9,763 nt of DNA from Desulfuromonadaceae bacterium UBA6124 (lineage in GTDB: Bacteria > Desulfobacterota > Desulfuromonadia > Desulfuromonadales > Trichloromonadaceae), in contig DIVU01000324.1 of the NCBI GenBank assembly GCA_002423365.1, positions 1 through 9,763 on the forward strand, read 5' to 3'. The position numbers were made by a program, and so were the translations under genes. Below are positions 1 through 7,001 of this stretch, piece after piece. A model generated the notes under the pieces. It was not told the origin of the DNA. It worked only from the letters and a program-made list of their open reading frames with translations, and ran no database searches. How positions within the stretch are numbered: position 1 is the stretch's first letter; each line of letters starts with the position of its first letter.

Positions 1-703
1 CGCCCCCGCCAGTAGCGGCAGCTTCTCGGCCCGTTCCACGTCCCAGCGTTCGACGCAGCCGTCGACCAGCCAGGCCGGGGCCGTTCAGCGCCCAGCGTCG
101 GGCACCGGTCAGCGGTCCGCTCAGGCAACGACTCGTCAGCCTGGAACGGCCCAAAGGACCGCTCAACCGGCGACCAGTCAGGCGGGAGCCGCCCAGCGCA
201 CAGCCCAGCAAGACAGCCGCCAGCAAAGTACCTCACAACAGCAAACCCAGCGGCAGGATGCCGCGGGTGAGCAGAAACAAAGCCAGCAGGAAAGCGCTGC
301 CGAAAGGCAGACGCAGCGGCAGGACGCCGCCGGTGAACAGCAGGGGAACCGGCAGGACTACGCTGAGGACTCCCGCGAGGACTGGCAACAACACCAGAAT
401 GAAAACCGCGAAGATTGGCAGGACTTTGCCGAAGACGAATATCACGGCGGTTGGGATAATCATTGGCATGGCGATGGCGATGTCGCCGCCGCCTTTGTCG
501 TCGGGGCCGCCGTCGGCGCGACCGCCGGCGCAGCCGCCGCAGCGTCATCGCAGGTAACCTACATCACGACGCTTCCCTGTACCAGCACCACCGTGATCGT
601 CAACGGCGTGTCCTATTACCACTGCGGCGGCACCTGGTACACCCGCAGTTACCAGAGCAACACCGTTGTCTATGTGGTCGGCAGCCCGCCCCCGGGTTTT
701 TAA
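1..703 (+). CDS. Gln-rich secreted protein of unknown function, 3' part (5' end outside window)
   Basis: The frame opens before the window (first full codon at position 2) and runs without a stop to TAA at 701-703, giving 233 residues. I do not know the function. Residues 1 to about 115 are rich in Gln, Ala, Thr, Ser and Arg, with degenerate repeats (TSQAGAxQR twice, QRQDAAGEQ twice). Next comes an acidic, Trp/His-rich stretch with REDWQ and HGGWDNHWHGDGD. An Ala/Gly-rich hydrophobic segment (about 20 residues, VVGAAVGATAG) could be a glycine-zipper-like membrane or surface segment. The C-terminus has two cysteines in a pattern I know from bacterial secreted hypothetical proteins: VNGVSYYHCGGTWY, then VVYVVGSPPPGF. 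Codon use matches the neighbours, and the repeat content argues for a disordered linker. Coding status is supported by length, frame purity and the conserved tail; export is inferred because the N-terminus is missing. Confidence 0.75.
   Translation, partial: APASSGSFSARSTSQRSTQPSTSQAGAVQRPASGTGQRSAQATTRQPGTAQRTAQPATSQAGAAQRTAQQDSRQQSTSQQQTQRQDAAGEQKQSQQESAAERQTQRQDAAGEQQGNRQDYAEDSREDWQQHQNENREDWQDFAEDEYHGGWDNHWHGDGDVAAAFVVGAAVGATAGAAAAASSQVTYITTLPCTSTTVIVNGVSYYHCGGTWYTRSYQSNTVVYVVGSPPPGF
245..340 (+). repeat. Degenerate in-gene repeats of the Gln-rich protein
   Basis: Two 30-base units, 245-274 and 311-340, both encode TQRQDAAGEQ and lie 66 bases (22 codons) apart. The differences are nearly all at third codon positions, so the protein is conserved rather than the DNA. 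A second pair, at 65-91 and 173-199, encodes TSQAGA-V/A-QR with a 108-base (36-codon) offset. Confidence 0.7.
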
Positions 704-812
704 CTGGAGGACTGGATGCCGGACTCTCCCTTGGAATACGAACTGGCCCGCTTTCTGTGTGCATGAGAAAGAAAAAGTGCAGATAGCCAAATGAGGCGCA
801 CGTCAATAACGA

Positions 813-843
813 TCCGGCTCCTGCCGGACACCCCTGGAAAGGA
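813..843 (+). promoter_or_regulatory. Leader hairpin and ribosome-binding site before the DUF3313 gene
   Basis: A 6-bp stem (TCCGGC 813-818, GCCGGA 823-828) with a TCCT loop is followed by a purine-rich GGAAAGGAA (835-843), seven bases before the ATG at 851. This site favours the start at 851 over the in-frame ATG at 791, which has no good Shine-Dalgarno sequence. There is no T run after the stem, so it is not a convincing terminator. The rest of the 704-850 gap shows only a 16-codon ORF (716-766). Confidence 0.4.
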
Positions 844-850
844 AAAAATC

Positions 851-1516
851 ATGAAAAAGAAATGGTGCGGGATCGGGTTGCTGTTGGTCACGGTCATGCT
901 GCTTGGCGGCTGTATGTCCGGTCGGATGGATAACGTTCAGAAAACAGGATTTCTCAGCGATTACAGTCAGCTGCGCGAAGGTGGCGAAGACCGCGCGGCA
1001 CTGGTTTACATCAAGCCGGGGACCGACTTCAGACCTTACAACAAGCTGATGTTCGAGCGGGTCGTGGTCATGGTCAGCAACAGCGCCGAGTATCACGCCA
1101 TCGATCCGGCCATTTACAAGGAACTGACCGATTACTACCAGAATGCCCTCTTTGCGGCGGTCAAGGACGGCTATGAAATCGTCGACCGCCCCGGACCGGG
1201 GGTGCTGAGGGTGCGGGCGGCCATTACCGATGTCAAACCGTCCAAGCCGGTGGCAAATACCTTGTCGTCGATCACGCCTCCCGGGATCGCCGCCTCCCTG
1301 GCGGTCAAGCTTGCCACCGACGACAACCTCGGCACCGGCGAAGCCGCCTCGGAATTCGAAGTGCTCGATGCCATGACCGGCGAGCGGTTGGCGGCGGCGG
1401 TCGATCGTCGGCAGGGAGGCAAGATGGTTTTCCGCGGCCAGTGGTCCGATACCAAGGAAGCTTTCGACCTCTGGGCCCAACGCTTCCGGCAACGGTTGGA
1501 TGAGGCGCGTCAGTGA
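851..1516 (+). CDS. DUF3313-type lipoprotein
   Basis: This gene encodes a 221-residue lipoprotein of unknown role. The start at ATG 851 gives a classic type II signal peptide: MKKK, a hydrophobic core at residues 7-18, and lipobox LGGC with the lipidated Cys at 21. A start 20 codons earlier would bury this signal behind a charged extension, so I reject it. The mature part (DYSQL, then ALVYIKPGTDFRPYNKLMFE, an LTDYY segment near 100 and a C-terminal EAFDLWAQRFRQRLDE) matches my recollection of the DUF3313 family of about 220-residue bacterial lipoproteins, which have no assigned biochemistry. Residue +2 after the Cys is Met, not Asp, so by E. coli rules it would go to the outer membrane. It stands alone between a 147-base leader and a strong hairpin, so it is probably monocistronic. 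Confidence 0.82.
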   Translation: MKKKWCGIGLLLVTVMLLGGCMSGRMDNVQKTGFLSDYSQLREGGEDRAALVYIKPGTDFRPYNKLMFERVVVMVSNSAEYHAIDPAIYKELTDYYQNALFAAVKDGYEIVDRPGPGVLRVRAAITDVKPSKPVANTLSSITPPGIAASLAVKLATDDNLGTGEAASEFEVLDAMTGERLAAAVDRRQGGKMVFRGQWSDTKEAFDLWAQRFRQRLDEARQ

Positions 1517-1534
1517 TGATCTGTTAATCAACCG

Positions 1535-1568
1535 TCATGGGGCAGGAACCAAAATTCCTGCCCCATGA
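1535..1568 (+). terminator. Perfect 14-bp hairpin after the lipoprotein gene
   Basis: TCATGGGGCAGGAA (1535-1548) pairs perfectly with TTCCTGCCCCATGA (1555-1568) around a six-base loop, CCAAAA. It starts 18 bases after the stop at 1516 and ends 21 bases before the next start. There is no clean U tract on the plus-strand RNA (TTCTGATTCC follows), so termination efficiency is uncertain, but position and symmetry fit an intrinsic terminator or a 3'-end stabilising stem. Confidence 0.6.
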
Positions 1569-1589
1569 TTCTGATTCCAAGGGCGTCAG

Positions 1590-2597
1590 ATGGGAAAAAG
1601 CATCAGAATTTTCGGGCTGACAATGGCCTTTGTCGCCCTTGTCCTTATCGCCTGTATGGGGGCGCTGGCCATCTATTTCTCGCCATTGCCGGATTCATTG
1701 CGGATGCTGGCCGCAGGGCTCTTCGCATTGGCAGCCCTCGCCCTTATCCTCTCCGGCCTGCGGAAGAAGAAGCCCCGGGCATGGGGTGCCTTCCTGGTGC
1801 TGTTCGCGCTGGTTTTCGCTGCCTGGTGGCTGCTGATCCCCCCCTCCAACGACCGCAACTGGCAGCCGGACGTGGCGGTGCTTCCCTGGGCCGAGATCCA
1901 GGGGGACCTGGTCACGGTGCACAACATCCGCAACGTCGATTACCACAGCGAGACCGACTACAGGGTGCGCCACTATGACCGGCGCTTCGATCTGCGCGGT
2001 TTACAGAGTGTCGATCTGTTCCTGGTCTACTGGGGCTCGCCCAGCATCGCCCACACCATGCTGAGTTTCGGGTTTGAAGATGGCGGGTTCCTCTGTTTCT
2101 CCATCGAAACCCGCAAGGAGGTGGGGGAGGAATACTCGGCGGTCAAGGGGTTCTTCAAGCAGTTCGAGCTGACCTACGTGGTGGCCGACGAGCGGGACGT
2201 GGTGCGGCTGCGCAGCAACTATCGCAGCGGCGAGGAGGTCTATCTCTACCGGCTCAAGATGCCGACGGACTTCGCCCGCCAGGTGCTGCTCGATTACCTG
2301 CGCGAGGTGAACAGCCTCAGGGAGAATCCCGAGTGGTACCGGGCCATGCTCACCAACTGCACCACCAGCATCCTGCGCCACACCACGCCGTTCAACCCCG
2401 ACGCGCGCTTCGACTGGCGGCTGATTGCCAACGGCTATCTCGACGAGATGCTCTACGAACGGGGCAGGCTCGACCGGAGCCTGCCCTTCGCCCAACTGAA
2501 GCGGAAAAGCCTCATCAACCGGCGGGCCAAAGCCGCCGACCAAGCCGATGACTTCTCGCGCCTGATCCGCGTGGGTTTGCCCGGAATGGAGCCCTGA
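1590..2597 (+). CDS. Inner-membrane protein with DUF4105-like periplasmic domain
   Basis: The 335-residue product starts with three predicted membrane helices (about residues 7-30, 37-57 and 64-83), after which a soluble domain of about 250 residues should lie in the periplasm. That domain resembles DUF4105 (the Lnb N-terminal periplasmic family). Visible landmarks are VTVHNIRNVDY, SPSIAHTMLSFGF with His155, an FSIETRKE segment, and NCTTSILRHTTPFNP with Cys257. The spaced His and NC pair is what I would expect of a papain-like/NlpC-like active site, but catalysis is inference. The ATG at 1590 has a modest AAGGGC site about five bases upstream. The stop is two bases before the next ATG, so this gene and the lipase-like lipoprotein are almost certainly co-transcribed and translationally coupled. 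The partner suggests a role in processing an envelope lipid or lipoprotein. Confidence 0.8.
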   Translation: MGKSIRIFGLTMAFVALVLIACMGALAIYFSPLPDSLRMLAAGLFALAALALILSGLRKKKPRAWGAFLVLFALVFAAWWLLIPPSNDRNWQPDVAVLPWAEIQGDLVTVHNIRNVDYHSETDYRVRHYDRRFDLRGLQSVDLFLVYWGSPSIAHTMLSFGFEDGGFLCFSIETRKEVGEEYSAVKGFFKQFELTYVVADERDVVRLRSNYRSGEEVYLYRLKMPTDFARQVLLDYLREVNSLRENPEWYRAMLTNCTTSILRHTTPFNPDARFDWRLIANGYLDEMLYERGRLDRSLPFAQLKRKSLINRRAKAADQADDFSRLIRVGLPGMEP

Positions 2598-2599
2598 CC

Positions 2600-4855
2600 A
2601 TGCCAACGAGATGTCCCCTCCCCCATGTTTCCTGGCTGCTGCTGGCCGTCATCCTGCTGGCCGGCTGCGCCACACCCATCGGCGTCCGCCAGGTTTCACC
2701 CCGCGAGGCGTACCGGGCATCCATGATCAATCCCCTCACCGAGGGACGTGCCAGCAATGCCACCGATATCGTGCTGCAACGCTTCAACCTGACGCGGGAG
2801 TTCGAACGCGACCCGGCCGGTGTGATCGTTGCGCTGCACCAGCGGGCGTTGCACGATGATCGGCGAGATCTCCTCTACGCCCTGGCGGAACTCTGCTACC
2901 TCTATGGGGAGAAACTGGACAAGAGGATGAAACCGGCCGACCGTAAGCTGGCGCCCGATTATTTCCTGAGCACAGCGACTTATGCCTACCTGTTTCTCCT
3001 CGATGTTCGGAGCGAACCCCCGCCCAATCCCTTCGATACGCGGGCTCGCACGGCCACCGATCTGTACAATTTCGCCTTGTGGCGGGGACTGGCGACCGGA
3101 GATGCCGGCACCCTCGAGCTTGCCGACGGCGTTCGCAACCTGGCGGCCGGCAGCCTTGCCATCACGCTGGATACGGGGAAATTCCCCTGGCCACTCGAGA
3201 GTCTCTCGCGCTTTGAAGCGGCCGACAGGTACGTCGTCCGCGGGGTATCGATCCGCAATCGCAGCAAGGGCGTCGGCAGCCCCCTGATCGGGGTCAAAAA
3301 AATCACAGCGGAGACCCCCTTTGTCCAGGCCGTACCGGCCACCGTATTCCTGCGCATCAACGGCAACCTGGAACAGTTGTCACGGGGAGAAGCGACCGCC
3401 TCACTGGAGCTCTACTCGGCCTACGATGAGAATCTGCTCGACGTCGAGGGGCGGCACCCACCCCTTGAAACCGACACCACGACCCCGACCGCCTATGTGC
3501 TCGAGACCTCGAAGATCTGGGATTTTGGCCTGGGTTCGTTTCTGGGCAAGGAATTCCAGTCGGTTCCCAACGGCCTTTACCTGAACCAGCCCTACCAGCC
3601 GGGGCGGATTCCGGTGGTGTTCGTGCACGGCACCTTCAGCAACCCGGCCTGGTGGCTGGAGATGATCAATACGCTGCGCGCCGACCCCATCCTGAGGCAG
3701 AAGTTCCAGTTCTGGTTCTTCATGTACAACAGCAGCGCGCCGATCGTGATGTCGGCCGCCGATCTGCGCGATGCCCTGCGGGAGAAAATCACCCAGCTCG
3801 ATCCGGCCGGGGAGGATCCGGCCCTGGGGCAGATGGTGGTTGTGGGCCACAGCCAGGGGGGGCTGCTCACCAAAATGACCGCCGTTGATACCGGTGACAG
3901 CCTGGTGCGCGCCCTGACCGGAAAAGATTTTGTGAGCCTGGGCCTGCCGGACGAGAAGCAGGCCGCAGTCCGCCGTCTGCTGAAGATTGAGCCGGTCACC
4001 GCGGTCAAGCGGGTGGTCTTTATCTCCACCCCGCACCGCGGCAGCATCCTCAGCAAGCAGTACGTGCGGACCCTGATCAAAAAGCTGGTCACCCTGCCGG
4101 CAACCATTGTCCAGTTCACTTTGTCCATCCAAGACTACTTGACTGATGACGTGAAAAGAATGATCGGCGTTGGCAATGTGCTAACCAGCGTCGACGGCAT
4201 GTCACCGGACAACCCGGTTTTGCAGGCCCTGGCGCAGACGCCGCTGGCCAGCGGCGTGACCGGTCATTCGATCATCGCCATCAAGGGGGATGATGAGCCC
4301 CCGGCAGGCGATGACGGCGTTGTCGCCTACACCAGCGCCCACCTGGACGGCATGCAGTCGGAATTCATCGTTCGCTCCGGGCACTCCTGTCAGGGACACC
4401 CGTTCACCATCGAGGAAGTGCGGCGCATTATGCTTGAACATCTTGGCGCGGCGAACAGTCAACCACGGGATCTGACCCTCCTCGAATCCTGGAGCGGCGA
4501 CTATCCGGTCGCGGCTCTCGGCAGACTGCCGGCCGGCCAGCAGCAGAACCGGGTCGGCTACATCGGCGATGCGGCCGTTTTCGCCAGCGTCTGGCAGGCC
4601 TTCCGGCCAGAGGAAGCGGTGCCCGTCATCGACTTCAGCAAGAACCTGGTGCTCTTCAGCCGCAATGTCACTTTCTATAACCGTACCCGGATCGCCAAAG
4701 TGACCCTTGCCGGCGGGGCTGTCGAAATCCTCGCCATGGAGACCCTGTCGGCCCTGCCGGTCGAGGACAAAGCCGCGATGGCCATGGCGGTCGTGCCGCG
4801 CGCGGGGATCCAGTCGATTCGCCTCGATGAGACCGGTCTTCTGACGGTGGAGTGA
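2600..4855 (+). CDS. Lipoprotein with alpha/beta-hydrolase (lipase/esterase-type) domain
   Basis: The 751-residue product carries a type II signal peptide (hydrophobic residues 12-21, lipobox LAGC, Cys23; next residue Ala, predicting the outer membrane). Residues 24 to about 330 form a helical and beta region I cannot name. The hydrolase core begins with an oxyanion-type motif VVFVHGTFS (His343, Gly344). It has the nucleophile elbow GHSQGG with Ser418 (codon at 3851), a later ISTPHRGS, an acid candidate in GDDGVV (Asp571/572) and a His candidate in SGHSCQGHP (His595 or His600). This is the Ser-Asp-His order of lipases and PGAP1-like esterases. Residues about 650-751, with an IDFSKNLVLF stretch, weakly resemble the PrcB C-terminal (protease-complex-associated) fold. 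GGAG lies eight bases before the ATG, inside the end of the DUF4105 gene. The substrate is unknown; acyl-ester hydrolysis at the envelope is the inferred role. Confidence 0.85.
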   Translation: MPTRCPLPHVSWLLLAVILLAGCATPIGVRQVSPREAYRASMINPLTEGRASNATDIVLQRFNLTREFERDPAGVIVALHQRALHDDRRDLLYALAELCYLYGEKLDKRMKPADRKLAPDYFLSTATYAYLFLLDVRSEPPPNPFDTRARTATDLYNFALWRGLATGDAGTLELADGVRNLAAGSLAITLDTGKFPWPLESLSRFEAADRYVVRGVSIRNRSKGVGSPLIGVKKITAETPFVQAVPATVFLRINGNLEQLSRGEATASLELYSAYDENLLDVEGRHPPLETDTTTPTAYVLETSKIWDFGLGSFLGKEFQSVPNGLYLNQPYQPGRIPVVFVHGTFSNPAWWLEMINTLRADPILRQKFQFWFFMYNSSAPIVMSAADLRDALREKITQLDPAGEDPALGQMVVVGHSQGGLLTKMTAVDTGDSLVRALTGKDFVSLGLPDEKQAAVRRLLKIEPVTAVKRVVFISTPHRGSILSKQYVRTLIKKLVTLPATIVQFTLSIQDYLTDDVKRMIGVGNVLTSVDGMSPDNPVLQALAQTPLASGVTGHSIIAIKGDDEPPAGDDGVVAYTSAHLDGMQSEFIVRSGHSCQGHPFTIEEVRRIMLEHLGAANSQPRDLTLLESWSGDYPVAALGRLPAGQQQNRVGYIGDAAVFASVWQAFRPEEAVPVIDFSKNLVLFSRNVTFYNRTRIAKVTLAGGAVEILAMETLSALPVEDKAAMAMAVVPRAGIQSIRLDETGLLTVE

Positions 4856-4880
4856 CCGTCAGACGATGGGATGCCTGCCA

Positions 4881-6057
4881 ATGACCGGTTATGGAAAAAG
4901 ACTGCTGCTGAGCTGGCTCTGGCTGCTGCTCGGCTGTAGCCATGTGTCGGCCGTGACGGACGGTACACAACTGCCGCCGGCCCACAGCCCGCTCCAGGCG
5001 ACCTACCTGATCGACGGTCGAGCCATCGCTCTGCATAATGGCCGGGCCGTCCTTGAACAGGTCGACGGGGCCACGGCCAGAACCGAGGTCTGGGTGCTCG
5101 GCGAGCCGGTGTGGGGTGACCTCGACGATGATGGTGTCCCGGATGTCGCCGTTCTGCTGGTGGTGGACAGTGGGGGGAGTGGTACATTTTATTACATTGC
5201 CGATGCTTATAATCGCGGTGGCGCCTTCATCGGCAGCGATGCGCTTTTTCTCGGCGATCGGATCGCGCCGCAGCGATTGTCAATCCGCTACGGACTGATC
5301 GTGGTTGATTACGCCGAGCGCCTGACCCATGAAGCGATGACCACGAGGCCGTCGCAGGGGGGGGCTTCCACCTCCGGCATTAGTTGCAAAAATCACGGGT
5401 TGCCAGGAGGTCGATTACCAACTGGAGGCAAGAGTGGGGGAGTGGCTCGTTGTCCTGCTCAAGTCGAACAATTTGTCGGCCTGCTTCAATATTTTCGCTC
5501 CTGCCACGGATGTGGCTCTATTTGACGGTTCGATCTCGGGTAACCGCTTTGCGGGGAATTGCCCACCGAGGGCATTTACACGCTCCGCGTCTATTTGATG
5601 GGCGATGCCGCTCGCCGGGAAGAAACGGCCAATTATGCCCTTGAGGTGAGCCTTTCCGGTGGTTATGGGTCGGTCGCGGAGGCCTCGGAACCGTTACCCG
5701 CCTCGGGGCTGCGTTTCGACCAAACCCTTGAATTGGTGGGCATCCGTTTCCAGGTTGCAAGCGCCATTGACGGTTCACTTAACACCCTGTCCATCGTTCC
5801 TTCCGGTCTTGAAATCGACAACTCTCCCATCGTCCGGTTCATTGACGGCACCGTCACGGGGTCATAGGAGCCGAGGTTGCCGACATCAATGGGGACGACT
5901 TCCCTGGGCTCTATGTCTATGTCACTTCTGCCGGCAGCAATCCCTTTCCGGGATGCCATCCAATTATCGTGAACAAAAGGCACTGCCAAGAGTTATTCCG
6001 CCAACAGAATATAACCCCCGAGCAGGTTTATCGACAGCACCTGGATGCACCACCTGA
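4881..6057 (+). pseudogene. Frameshifted lipoprotein with PliG-like and PliI-like lysozyme-inhibitor domains
   Basis: The intact N-terminus (ATG 4881; lipobox LLGC, Cys19) continues to about 5360 and includes GDLDDDGVPD (residues 79-88) and SGTFYY (from Ser100). At the G8 run 5357-5364 the sense frame moves; from 5362 it reads KITGCQEVDYQLEARVGEW and on to SGNRFAG. At the G4 run 5553-5556 it moves again, giving ELPTEGIYTLRVYLMGDAAR. This middle part resembles the g-type lysozyme inhibitor PliG. It runs on in frame into FDQTLELVGIRF, SLNTLSIVPSGLEIDNSP and DGTVTG, which resembles PliI. A stop at 5865 is bypassed by jumping about eight bases to GAEVADINGDDFPGLYVYV, and a fourth shift near 5950 leads to a frame ending at 6057. 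The expected PliI tail is missing. It lies 25 bases after the lipase gene and was probably the third operon gene. Some shifts sit in homopolymers and could be sequencing errors; the one at 5862 does not. The start at 4866 is possible but would lengthen the signal peptide by five residues. Confidence 0.75.
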
Positions 6058-6073
6058 AAACGTCAGCAGTCCA

Positions 6074-6781
6074 TTAGAGCTGTGCCGCCTTCGGGAAGAA
6101 GATGTTGTTTTCCAGGTGCACGTGCTTGTGCAGATCCTCTTCGAATTCCTGGAGTTTTTGGTAGGTGACCATGAAGGTGTTGCAGACATCCGACGGTATC
6201 GCGTAGTCGTTCGCCAGATGACGGATTTTGTGGATCGCCTCGCCGACCTCTTCATGCTCCCGCCTCAGCTGCTCCAGGCATTTTTTTATTGTCTCACGAT
6301 CTTCCGGCGCGGGCATCTGACCGGCTTTCCGGGCGGTCGCGGCCCGTTTGACGGCCGGGAAGAAGACTTCTTCCTCTTCCCGAAGATGGGCATCCATGTC
6401 GGTCGCGATCTTTTCGAAAAGGGTCGCGATCTCGATCACCTCGGGGTGGTGGGCACCGTGAACCTGGGCGATCTTGCGGGTGTAGGCGGTGATTGTCGGA
6501 TCATTTTCCTTGAGCCAAACGTGGTGGGTGTTGACGATGTAGTCCGCCAGAAACGGCAACTCCCAGGCCGCATAGTTCTCGCCCCGTTTTACCGGTTCGT
6601 TTTTGACCGCCTCGATCCCACTCAATATCTGTTCGGGATCGACACCCTTTTCCCTGCACGCCTGAGCCAATGGCACTTGGCCACCGCAGCAAAAGTCGAT
6701 GCCGTGCCGTTCGAAGACGGCGGCAGTCCGATAGTCCTCGGCGACGAATTCCCCGATGGTTTTATTTGCGGAATCAGGCAT
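6074..6781 (-). CDS. ric: Iron-sulfur cluster repair di-iron protein (YtfE/ScdA/RIC family)
   Basis: The 235-residue cytoplasmic protein belongs to the RIC family, which restores Fe-S clusters damaged by nitric oxide or oxidants. The N-terminal ScdA_N domain has the hallmark TIGEFVAEDYRTAAVFERHGIDFCCGG region with Cys31-Cys32. The hemerythrin-like di-iron domain follows. Candidate ligands are His86 or His87, His132 and Glu136 (HLREEEEVFFP), His176 (RREHEEVG), and His220 and Glu224 (HVHLENNIFFP), in the same order as in E. coli YtfE. Length matches the family (about 220-240). I chose the start at 6781 because GGAGG lies seven bases upstream and it begins directly with the family N-terminus; the open frame continues 61 codons further to 6964 without family character. 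It converges on the decayed lipoprotein gene (16-base gap) and diverges from the toxin-antitoxin genes. It is likely induced by nitrosative stress. Confidence 0.93.
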   Translation of the reverse strand: MPDSANKTIGEFVAEDYRTAAVFERHGIDFCCGGQVPLAQACREKGVDPEQILSGIEAVKNEPVKRGENYAAWELPFLADYIVNTHHVWLKENDPTITAYTRKIAQVHGAHHPEVIEIATLFEKIATDMDAHLREEEEVFFPAVKRAATARKAGQMPAPEDRETIKKCLEQLRREHEEVGEAIHKIRHLANDYAIPSDVCNTFMVTYQKLQEFEEDLHKHVHLENNIFFPKAAQL

Positions 6782-6788
6782 AGGGAAA

Positions 6789-6793
6789 CCTCC
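6789..6793 (-). promoter_or_regulatory. Ribosome-binding site that fixes the start of the Fe-S repair gene
   Basis: On the minus strand the bases read TATGGAGGTTTCCCTATG: a GGAGG core with a seven-base spacer to the ATG at 6781. This is the best Shine-Dalgarno in the open frame and supports the 235-residue form. Confidence 0.75.
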
Positions 6794-6936
6794 ATATTTT
6801 AATAGGTTAACGACAATCTCACGGAAACTTCCGCGATGCATTAAAACTCTAGCAGCTTTTGCGGTTTCCACAAAGGGACCCCCTATCTCCACCTCTGTTT
6901 CCCATGGAGCCGCGGACTGTATTGCCTCTTTTAAAT

Positions 6937-6983
6937 CATTGCCCCGAATGGGCATTGCCCACACTTCCGGCCTCTGCTATTTT
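6937..6983 (+). promoter_or_regulatory. Candidate autoregulated promoter/operator of the toxin-antitoxin genes
   Basis: TGCCC (6940-6944), GGGCA (6950-6954) and TGCCC (6956-6960) form an iterated palindrome; GGGCA-T-TGCCC at 6950-6960 is a perfect 11-base palindrome. The same stretch contains CATTGCCC twice, 16 bases apart (6937-6944 and 6953-6960). The second copy overlaps a -35-like TTGCCC (6955-6960), followed after 17 bases by a -10-like TATTTT (6978-6983). The Shine-Dalgarno AGGAGG begins at 6988, which leaves almost no leader, so the promoter call is weaker than the operator call. Repeats of this kind fit binding by the antitoxin itself, as in other type II modules. Confidence 0.35.
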
Positions 6984-7001
6984 TTTCAGGAGGTCAAATC
7001 C

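Noticed and set aside
803..1531. Minus-strand open frame (242 codons) opposite the DUF3313 lipoprotein
   Set aside because: A by-product of GC-rich codons; the plus strand has signal peptide, lipobox and ribosome-binding site.
2001..4132. Minus-strand open frames opposite the DUF4105 and lipase-like genes (2001-2606 and 3401-4132)
   Set aside because: Overlap strongly supported plus-strand genes, with low-complexity, His/Gly/Val-rich translations typical of shadow frames.
5969..6802. Long plus-strand open frame (277 codons) opposite the Fe-S repair gene
   Set aside because: It is the mirror of a clearly recognisable minus-strand gene with CCGG and HHE motifs; the plus-strand translation has no family character and no ribosome-binding site.
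6782..6964. 61-codon N-terminal extension of the Fe-S repair protein
   Set aside because: The family N-terminus begins right after ATG 6781, which has its own GGAGG; the extension lacks family character and would run through the divergent regulatory region.
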